Assembly: GCA_910586735.1 (NCBI GenBank)
Contig: CAJUJW010000020.1
Location: 1 to 40,977 of the forward strand
Reading direction: 5' to 3'
Source of the DNA: an uncultured Oscillibacter sp.
GTDB taxonomy: Bacteria > Bacillota > Clostridia > Oscillospirales > Oscillospiraceae
DNA: 40,977 nucleotides
The notes beneath the pieces are model-generated. The model did no database searches. It saw nothing but the letters and a program-made list of their open reading frames with translations, and had not been told where the DNA came from. This document shows, one piece after another, positions 35,238 through 40,977 of this stretch. Positions within the stretch are counted from its first letter, which is position 1; each line of letters starts with the position of its first letter. Made by a program: the position numbers and the translations under genes.

Positions 35238-35903
35238 ATGAAACGAATGACCGCACTTCTGCTCACACTGCTGATGGCTTTCCTGACCGCCTGCGGCGGA
35301 ACCCCTGCGCAGAACAATCCGCCTGATGAATCGAATCCTCCAATCTCAACGCCAGCGGATGATGATGCCGCCGCTGCGGACAAGAAATCAGAACCCACGG
35401 ACAGGGAAACCAGCAATATTCTGGTGGCCTACTTTTCCCACACTGGAAACACGGAAGTCATTGCCAGTATGATTGCTGAACAGACTGGCGGCGATTTGTT
35501 CCATGTAGAGACTACCACGGTCTACCCGGAGGAATATAACGATTTGATTGCCCAGGCACGGCAGGAGCAGGACGATGACGCAAGGCCGGAATTGGCGTCC
35601 TCCGTGGCGGATATGGATGCCTATGACACGGTTTTTATCGGCTACCCTAACTGGTGGGGAACCATGCCCATGACCATGTTTACCTTTCTGGAGAGCTATG
35701 ATTTTTCTGGAAAAACAGTGGTTCCATTCTGCACCCATAAGGGCAGCGCCCTTGGAAGCAGCGATAGCGATATTGCGGAGCTGATCCCGGATGCCGAGTT
35801 GCTGGATGGGCTGGCCGTCAGGGGACAAACTGCCCAAAACCGGCAGGATGAGGCCAGAGAAGCCGTGGCCGACTGGCTGAGAGAGGGCGGCTTCATTGAG
35901 TAG
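35238..35903 (+). CDS. Flavodoxin lipoprotein
   Basis: The 221-residue product starts with a lipoprotein signal ending LTAC (C19), then an acidic, Pro/Asp-rich linker to about residue 58, then a complete flavodoxin domain. The FMN-phosphate loop is S67-HTGNT72; PNWWGTMP and VVPFCTHKGSALG form the ring-binding side. Flavodoxins are usually cytoplasmic, and this one is exported and anchored outside. It overlaps the DUF4405 gene by 8 bases, so both are probably made together. How FMN is loaded outside is unknown. Confidence 0.9.
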   Translation: MKRMTALLLTLLMAFLTACGGTPAQNNPPDESNPPISTPADDDAAAADKKSEPTDRETSNILVAYFSHTGNTEVIASMIAEQTGGDLFHVETTTVYPEEYNDLIAQARQEQDDDARPELASSVADMDAYDTVFIGYPNWWGTMPMTMFTFLESYDFSGKTVVPFCTHKGSALGSSDSDIAELIPDAELLDGLAVRGQTAQNRQDEAREAVADWLREGGFIE

Positions 35904-36570
35904 GCAGAACCGTCCGGCCCTCAAAATGGCGGTAGATGGCGCTATGGTGATCCTGCTGCCGTTGCTGATGGCCTACTCCCTGCTGGGGGAAGCTGCCCAC
36001 GAATGGTTGGGGATCGCTATGTCGGCGCTGTTTATCCTCCACCATGTTTTGAACCGGAGATGGTATAGAGGTTTGTGCAAGGGACGGTACAGTACCGTCC
36101 GCACCCTGGGAGCTGCGACCGACCTGCTTCTGCTGGCCGATATGATTGCCCTTCCTGTCAGTGGAGTTATGATGTCCCGTCATGTATTCACCTTTTTGAA
36201 TGCGGGGAGCGGGATGGCGCTGGCCCGGACGATTCACCTGCTGGCCTCCTATTGGGGCTTGGTACTGATGAGTCTTCACGCCGGACTGCATGGCGGGGCT
36301 GTGATGGCAATGCTCCGCAAAGGGTCAAACAGCAAATCTGCCGCCCGGACAATGGCCCTGCGCACATTTACAGTTCTGCTGGGGCTATGGGGTATTTTCG
36401 CTTTCCTGCGGCGGGAAATCGGCAGCTACCTTTTTCTGCGAAATCAATTTGTGTTCCTTGATTTCAGCCAGCCGCTGCTTTTCTTTGTAATCGACTATAT
36501 CTCTGTCATGGCGCTGTTCGCTATGGCTGGTCATTATTCCGCCAAGCTGCTGAAACGCCAGCATTCGTAA
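35896..36570 (+). CDS. DUF4405 multi-pass membrane protein (cytochrome-b-like)
   Basis: The 224-residue product has about six hydrophobic segments. Segment 2 carries HEWLG and LHHVLNRRW, and segment 4 carries TIHLL and LHAGLHGG; these paired histidines inside helices look like heme ligands of a b-type cytochrome, as suggested for the DUF4405 family. Start is TTG at 35896 inside the end of the flavodoxin gene, with GAGAGGG upstream; an ATG at 35926 is possible. It is a candidate to pass electrons across the membrane to the exported flavodoxin. Confidence 0.75.
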   Translation: MSRQNRPALKMAVDGAMVILLPLLMAYSLLGEAAHEWLGIAMSALFILHHVLNRRWYRGLCKGRYSTVRTLGAATDLLLLADMIALPVSGVMMSRHVFTFLNAGSGMALARTIHLLASYWGLVLMSLHAGLHGGAVMAMLRKGSNSKSAARTMALRTFTVLLGLWGIFAFLRREIGSYLFLRNQFVFLDFSQPLLFFVIDYISVMALFAMAGHYSAKLLKRQHS

Positions 36571-36583
36571 GGAGTTCAGATTT

Positions 36584-37351
36584 GTGAAGAAGGGAAAAAT
36601 AATGATGTTGTCTCTCTTGTTGATTCCCCTCATACTATTCTCTGCCTGTGGTACACCGCCCGCTCCACCTCCTGTTGAAATGGAGCCTCCCGCCCAGGTG
36701 CAGCCTGTTCAGCCGGACGAACCGGCAGAGGCCGTCCCCGATCCGGCAGAGCTGCTCTACCAGGGGCAGGCCAGTATGCGGGTGGTGACCGGCGAGGGAA
36801 AGGTGATCTACATCGACCCTTATGTGGGCGGGGGCTACGATTTGCCCGCTGATTTGATTTTGGTCACACACGCCCACTATGACCACAACGGCGTGGACCG
36901 TATCGAAAGCCGGAATCCAGATTGTCAGGTCATTACCTGGAAGGAAGCGCTCCAGAACGGCGAACATCAGGTGTTTGACCTGGGCTACGTCACCGTAGAG
37001 GCGGTGGAGGCCGGATACAACCGCTGGCATGATGTATCTGAGTGCGTAGGCTATGTGCTGACCTTCTCCAACGGGCGCTCCATCTATGTGACCGGGGACA
37101 CCTCCACCACGGAACAGATGCCGGATATGGCGGAAATGGAGATCGACTATGCTTTTTTCTGCTGTGACGGCGTATTCAACATGGGCCTGGAGGAAGCGGC
37201 GGAAGCCGCCAAGCTGGTGGGAGCCAAGCACAGCATTCCCTACCATGTGACGGCCAGAAACGACATTTTCTTTGACCGGACGCTGGCGGAACAGTTCGAT
37301 GTGGAGAACCGCCTGATTTTAGACATGGGGGAAACCCTGCTGGTAGAATAG
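36584..37351 (+). CDS. MBL-fold hydrolase lipoprotein
   Basis: The 255-residue product starts at a GTG behind AAGGAG. The lipoprotein signal ends LFSAC (C22), followed by a Pro-rich linker. The metal site is H96-A-H98-Y-D100-H101 (THAHYDHN), with later VTGDTS and IPYHV supplying Asp and His. It resembles UlaG-like small MBL hydrolases, here placed outside the cell. The substrate is unknown. Confidence 0.88.
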   Translation: MKKGKIMMLSLLLIPLILFSACGTPPAPPPVEMEPPAQVQPVQPDEPAEAVPDPAELLYQGQASMRVVTGEGKVIYIDPYVGGGYDLPADLILVTHAHYDHNGVDRIESRNPDCQVITWKEALQNGEHQVFDLGYVTVEAVEAGYNRWHDVSECVGYVLTFSNGRSIYVTGDTSTTEQMPDMAEMEIDYAFFCCDGVFNMGLEEAAEAAKLVGAKHSIPYHVTARNDIFFDRTLAEQFDVENRLILDMGETLLVE

Positions 37352-37364
37352 GAGGTTATTGTAT

Positions 37365-38387
37365 ATGAGAAAAACCATTTTTCTGGCGGCGGCAGTACTC
37401 TGCCTGCTGCTTTCCGGCTGCGGGGCTGGAAACACAAAGGATACACCGGATGAAACGCCAGCCGCACCTGTCCAGACGCCTGCTTCCGATGAAACGGAAG
37501 TGTCTGACAATACCCCCGCTGGGCCGCCCGCCGGCAGCGGCGAAACCGCTGCTTCCGGCTTTGACCTGGAGCGTAGGACCGTCCTGCTGAACAACGGCAT
37601 TGAAATGCCCATCCTTGGAATCGGTACGTTCCGTTTGAGCAACGAACAGGCGGAGAACTCCGTCTATTGGGCGCTGCGGGACGGCTACCGGCTGATCGAC
37701 ACCGCCCGTATCTATGGCAACGAGGAGGGTGTGGGCCGGGGCATTCGGAAAGCCATTGACGAGGGCCTTGTGACCCGTGAGGAGATATTCGTCACCACAA
37801 AGATGTGGACGGATGACTTCGATGACGGAGCTGCCGCCATTGACGCCTCCCTGCGCCGCCTTGGTCTTGACTACATCGACCTGATGATCCTGCACCACTC
37901 CCAGCCCCGTAACGATGTGGCGGCGTACAGGGCAATGGAACAGGCGGTGGAGGATGGGAAGCTCCGCTCCATCGGACTGTCCAACTACTACACCCCGGAC
38001 GACTTTGACCGGCTGGTGAACGCTGCCGCGATTACCCCGGCGCTGCTGCAAAATGAAACGCACCCTTACCATCAGAGTACCGAGATGAAAGACCATTTGG
38101 CGCAGTATGGCACTGTTATGGAGAGCTGGTTTCCCTTGGGCGGGCGGGGAAATACGCAGACGCTGTTCAACGATGAAACCATCTCCGCCATTGCCGCCGC
38201 CCACGGCAAGACTTCCGCGCAGATTATCCTTCGCTGGCACTTGCAGGCGGGCAATATCGCCATTCCCGGCTCCAGCAACGAGGATCATATTCAGGAGAAC
38301 TATGAGATTTTTGACTTTGAACTGACCGATGAAGAAATGGCACAGATGACCGCGCTGGACAAGAACGAGCGGTTTGCCGCATATTGA
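37365..38387 (+). CDS. Aldo/keto reductase 7, lipoprotein form
   Basis: The 340-residue product starts at the ATG 9 bases after AGGAGG. A lipoprotein signal (LLLSGC) and a ~40-residue Pro/Thr/Glu-rich linker precede a full AKR domain at about 65-340. The catalytic residues are D112, Y117, K146 and H177; the cofactor segment is IAIPGSSNEDHI. Nothing in the sequence suggests a lost activity, yet the enzyme should sit outside where NADPH is not expected. It is a close paralogue of the SLH-fused AKR 8. Confidence 0.92.
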   Translation: MRKTIFLAAAVLCLLLSGCGAGNTKDTPDETPAAPVQTPASDETEVSDNTPAGPPAGSGETAASGFDLERRTVLLNNGIEMPILGIGTFRLSNEQAENSVYWALRDGYRLIDTARIYGNEEGVGRGIRKAIDEGLVTREEIFVTTKMWTDDFDDGAAAIDASLRRLGLDYIDLMILHHSQPRNDVAAYRAMEQAVEDGKLRSIGLSNYYTPDDFDRLVNAAAITPALLQNETHPYHQSTEMKDHLAQYGTVMESWFPLGGRGNTQTLFNDETISAIAAAHGKTSAQIILRWHLQAGNIAIPGSSNEDHIQENYEIFDFELTDEEMAQMTALDKNERFAAY

Positions 38388-38448
38388 ATGGTAAGCTCAT
38401 AGGCTTTTCTTGATCTGATCCAAGAAAAATAGAAAGTGAGGACTGACC

Positions 38449-39975
38449 GTGAAAAAATTGAAAAGATTCTTTTCTCTTATCTTAACGCTGGCCCTTGTTT
38501 GGGGTCTGCATATTCCCGCAATGGCGGCGGTGGAGGACACCGGCTTTTCCGATGTGGCGGCAGGCGCTTGGTATGCCGAGGCCGCTGTCTGGTGCCGGGA
38601 TAACGGCATCATGAGCGGCACATCCGGCACAGCATTCTCCCCCAGCTCCACTATGACCCGCGCAATGCTGGCCGCTGTCCTTTACCGGGCGGCTGGAAGC
38701 CCGGCAGTCGCTGGAAGCGCAGACTTCTCCGATGTGGCGGCGGATGCGTACTACAACCGCGCCGCAAATTGGGCATCCGCCAACGGGATCATTTCCGGCT
38801 ATGGAAACCGGCGCTTTGGTTCCAACGCTCCTGTGACCCGTGAGCAGATCGCCACGATCCTCTGGCGGTATGATGGCAGACCCGAAGCCGGAGGCGGCAC
38901 AGATTTCGCGGATGAATCCAGCATCGCCTCCTATGCGGGGCAGGCCGTGGATTGGGCCAGAGCCGAGGGGATCATCAGTGGTATGGATGGAAACCGCTTT
39001 GTCCCCAGGGGGGAGGCTACCCGCGCACAGGTGGCGGTGATTCTCCATCGGTATCTTACTCGCGGCGCTGCCGTCACACCTCCGGCAGACACCACACAGC
39101 CCGGCGTTCCGAATACACCCGACGGCGAAAATACAAATGATACTGGTTTTGACCTGGAAAAAGGAACCGTCATGCTGAACAACGGGATCGAAATGCCGAT
39201 CTTAGGCATCGGAACCTATACCCTCAGCAACCAGCAGGCGGAGAACGCCGTTTATTGGGCGCTGCGGGACGGCTACCGGCTGATCGACACCGCCCGTATC
39301 TATGGCAACGAGGAGGGTGTAGGCCGGGGTATTCAGAAAGCCATTGACGAGGGCCTTGTGACCCGTGAGGAGATTTTCGTCACGACCAAGATGTGGACCT
39401 CTGATTTTGGCAACGGGGCGGCAGCGATTGATGCCTCCCTGCGGCGGCTGAACCTGGACTATATTGACCTGATGATCCTGCATCATTCCCAGCCCAGCAA
39501 CGATGCAGCCGCTTATAAATCCATGGAACAGGCTGTCAGTGAGGGTAAGCTCCGCTCCATTGGGCTTTCCAACTACTACACCCCGGAGGACTTTGACCGG
39601 CTGGTGAACGCCACCACGATCACTCCGGCGCTGCTTCAGAACGAGACGCATCCGCATTACCAGAGTATCACCATGAAGGAACATCTGAAACAGTACGGAA
39701 CCGTCCTGGAATCCTGGTTCCCCCTGGGCGGTCGCGATCATACGCAGGAGTTGTTCAATGACCCCACGATTTCCTCCATCGCGGCAGCTCACAGCAAGAC
39801 ATCTGCGCAGATTCTGATGCGCTGGCATCTCCAGGCGGGCAATATTGCCATTCCCGGTTCCAGTAATGAGGCGCACATTGCCGAAAACTTTGATATTTTC
39901 GACTTTGAGCTGACAGATGCGGATATGCAGAGAATTGCCGCAATGGATCAGAGCCGGAGGCACGCTTCCTACTGA
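38449..39975 (+). CDS. SLH-domain aldo/keto reductase 8
   Basis: The 508-residue product starts at a GTG behind GTGAGGA. A signal peptide with cleavage after about residue 26 (AMA) is followed by three S-layer homology domains (about 32-75, 92-135, 150-200; each with FSDV/FADE, the helix W..A, GIISG and the TR repeat), which bind cell-wall polysaccharide. A Pro/Thr linker leads to a complete AKR at about 232-508 with D280, Y285, K314 and H345 and IAIPGSSNEAHI. The intergenic 61 bases hold an 8-bp hairpin (38405-38412/38421-38428) without a U-run. I know of no well described cell-wall-bound AKR. Confidence 0.93.
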   Translation: MKKLKRFFSLILTLALVWGLHIPAMAAVEDTGFSDVAAGAWYAEAAVWCRDNGIMSGTSGTAFSPSSTMTRAMLAAVLYRAAGSPAVAGSADFSDVAADAYYNRAANWASANGIISGYGNRRFGSNAPVTREQIATILWRYDGRPEAGGGTDFADESSIASYAGQAVDWARAEGIISGMDGNRFVPRGEATRAQVAVILHRYLTRGAAVTPPADTTQPGVPNTPDGENTNDTGFDLEKGTVMLNNGIEMPILGIGTYTLSNQQAENAVYWALRDGYRLIDTARIYGNEEGVGRGIQKAIDEGLVTREEIFVTTKMWTSDFGNGAAAIDASLRRLNLDYIDLMILHHSQPSNDAAAYKSMEQAVSEGKLRSIGLSNYYTPEDFDRLVNATTITPALLQNETHPHYQSITMKEHLKQYGTVLESWFPLGGRDHTQELFNDPTISSIAAAHSKTSAQILMRWHLQAGNIAIPGSSNEAHIAENFDIFDFELTDADMQRIAAMDQSRRHASY

Positions 39976-40013
39976 TCTCTGTTGTGCGGCCCAATCCATA
40001 AAGGTGGTGATCC

Positions 40014-40727
40014 ATGATAAAAAAGCGAATACTGATTGTGGAGGATGATTTGTCAATCTGCCGTTTGATGGAAGAACAGTTCCAAAATGACAGGACGGAC
40101 GTGTTCTGTGTACCTGCTTCAGCAGGTGTCTTGGACATTTTTATGACGCAGGAGTATTGTCTGGTTATTATGGATGTGCAGTTGTCGGAGGCAGACAGCT
40201 TAAAGATGCTCAATGCCATGAGAGCGGCAAAGCACACGCCTATTCTGGCGTTGACCTCCAGCTTAAAACCAGAAAACAGAGCAGCTCTGCTCCAAGCTGG
40301 TGCAAATGCCTATCTGGAAAAGCCCGTGAATATGAACGTGTGTGTGGCACAGGCTGAAGCACTTATGAAATTATATTGCGAATCAAACCATGATTATCAA
40401 AAATGCTGTCCGCTTAAGTTTGGCGCTGAGTTAATTATCAACCCACTCTACCGGCAAGTTTTTATTGATGGCGAACCGATAGAATTGACACGAACAGAAT
40501 TTGATTTGCTTTTTTGCTTGGCACAACATCCTGGTCAAGTGTGGAGCCGGAGCCAGCTATATAGCTATGTGTGGGAGGACGATCTTGGTGCAGGCGATGA
40601 TAATACCGTTCGCGCACATATTGGGAATCTCCGCAAAAAATTAGCGGATGCAGGTAAAAACTACATCGAAAACAGCAGAGGCGTAGGTTACAGATTTGTT
40701 CCTCCTGTGCTAAACATGAAAAACTGA
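40014..40727 (+). CDS. OmpR/PhoB-family response regulator
   Basis: The 237-residue product has a receiver domain (acidic pair E10-D11-D12, phosphorylation site D54 in IMDVQ, K103 in EKPV) and a C-terminal winged helix (about 140-232, TRTEFDLLFCLAQHPGQVWSRSQL, RAHIGNLRKKL, GVGYRF). AAGGTGGTG precedes the ATG. No histidine kinase is seen, though one may lie to the right. It is separated by 38 bases from AKR 8, without a terminator, so it may be cotranscribed. Confidence 0.92.
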   Translation: MIKKRILIVEDDLSICRLMEEQFQNDRTDVFCVPASAGVLDIFMTQEYCLVIMDVQLSEADSLKMLNAMRAAKHTPILALTSSLKPENRAALLQAGANAYLEKPVNMNVCVAQAEALMKLYCESNHDYQKCCPLKFGAELIINPLYRQVFIDGEPIELTRTEFDLLFCLAQHPGQVWSRSQLYSYVWEDDLGAGDDNTVRAHIGNLRKKLADAGKNYIENSRGVGYRFVPPVLNMKN

Positions 40728-40732
40728 CAAAA

Positions 40733-40771
40733 ATGAGTACCGCAGTTTGCAAATTGCGGCACTCATTTTTT
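40733..40771 (+). terminator. Terminator of the response regulator gene
   Basis: A 12-bp stem with one mismatch (40733-40744/40755-40766) ends in TTTTTT. Confidence 0.9.
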
Positions 40772-40791
40772 GTCGAAACGGCCCGATAATC

Positions 40792-40844
40792 TTGCTCAAA
40801 TCTTGCCTGTATTTTGCCTGAAATTTGCTTTTTCCTATTATAAT
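40792..40844 (+). promoter_or_regulatory. Promoter with four 11-bp-spaced TTGC repeats
   Basis: TTGC starts at 40792, 40803, 40814 and 40825, exactly 11 bases apart, and TATAAT follows at 40839-40844. OmpR/PhoB-type regulators bind direct repeats with this 11-bp period next to a poor -35. Likely target of the response regulator just upstream. Confidence 0.6.
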
Positions 40845-40875
40845 ACAAACCGAAACCAGCAGGAACAAGAGATTC

Positions 40876-40917
40876 ATGCTCCTGCTGGCTCATTTCATTT
40901 CTCCTGTTGCGGTATAA
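40876..40917 (+). CDS. Possible 13-residue leader peptide
   Basis: ATG at 40876 opens MLLLAHFISPVAV, inside a hairpin (40856-40864/40880-40888, 9 bp). AGGAA lies about 11 bases upstream. It stands between the TTGC-repeat promoter and the window end, where a leader or attenuator would be, but such a short frame can arise by chance. Confidence 0.25.
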   Translation: MLLLAHFISPVAV

Positions 40918-40945
40918 CGGCGGCTTAGAGCCTGTTTAAAATCTT

Positions 40946-40974
40946 TTGACAAAAAAGGCAGAGTGGGAGATAAT
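40946..40974 (+). promoter_or_regulatory. Sigma-A promoter at the window end
   Basis: TTGACA (40946-40951) and GATAAT (40969-40974) are 17 bases apart. The gene it drives is outside the window. GAGCCTGTTTAAAATC just before it resembles the ends of some insertion sequences, which I cannot test. Confidence 0.5.
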
Positions 40975-40977
40975 AGG

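Overview
The window looks like chromosome from a GC-rich, low-branching Firmicute of the gut Clostridia, most likely the Oscillospiraceae/Flavonifractor-Oscillibacter group. The evidence is strong Shine-Dalgarno sites of the AGGAGG type, sigma-A promoters of the TTGxxx-N17-TATAAT type, SLH-domain and lipobox proteins, a GCCGATAT flagellar-type promoter, and a very GC-rich coding style. The genus assignment is inference only.

Positions 1-6060: a five-gene plus-strand operon with a CotH-type kinase anchored in the membrane, a VTC-type polyphosphate polymerase, a DUF4956 membrane protein, a large calcineurin-like phosphoesterase and a thymidylate kinase. A sigma-A promoter precedes it and a strong hairpin ends it.

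Positions 6066-16957, minus strand: an alpha-glucan/galactoside block. It reads LacI-type repressor, 4-alpha-glucanotransferase, glycogen phosphorylase and GH13 amylase-family enzyme under one operator-bearing promoter, and further on a GH36 alpha-galactosidase. An AT-rich type II restriction-modification pair (D12-class adenine methylase plus PD-(D/E)xK endonuclease) sits between GH13 and GH36 and looks acquired.

Positions 17091-22830: dispersed hairpin repeats, a methyl-accepting chemotaxis protein, a run of four hairpins, then a 1013-residue protein. I read that protein as a very divergent flagellin with a huge beta-rich, GAGIG-repeat insert; a SigD/FliA-like -10 box lies just upstream.

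Positions 22837-25553: minus-strand mnmA-tcdA (tRNA modification), then an intergenic stretch with a DnaA-box-like cluster, a broken tRNA-Thr copy and an intact tRNA-Thr(CGT).

Positions 25559-40977: an island with a looser, less GC-rich style. It begins with direct repeats, the C-terminal remnant of a tyrosine integrase and an oriT-like hairpin array, immediately behind the tRNA. A LysR regulator follows, divergent from a chain of aldo/keto reductase (AKR) genes. Eight AKR loci lie in about 12 kb. Four are broken (frameshift, nonsense plus frameshift, deletion-fusion with a MATE pump, internal deletion), and a flavodoxin and the MATE gene are also reduced to fragments. The distal part is intact and mostly exported: an alpha/beta-hydrolase lipoprotein, a flavodoxin lipoprotein, a DUF4405 multi-pass membrane protein with paired histidines, an MBL-fold lipoprotein, an AKR lipoprotein and an AKR fused to three SLH domains. 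An OmpR-type response regulator and a promoter with four 11-bp-spaced TTGC repeats close the window. The main candidate for an undescribed system is this cell-surface redox set, because AKRs normally need cytoplasmic NADPH and yet here two catalytically complete copies carry export signals.
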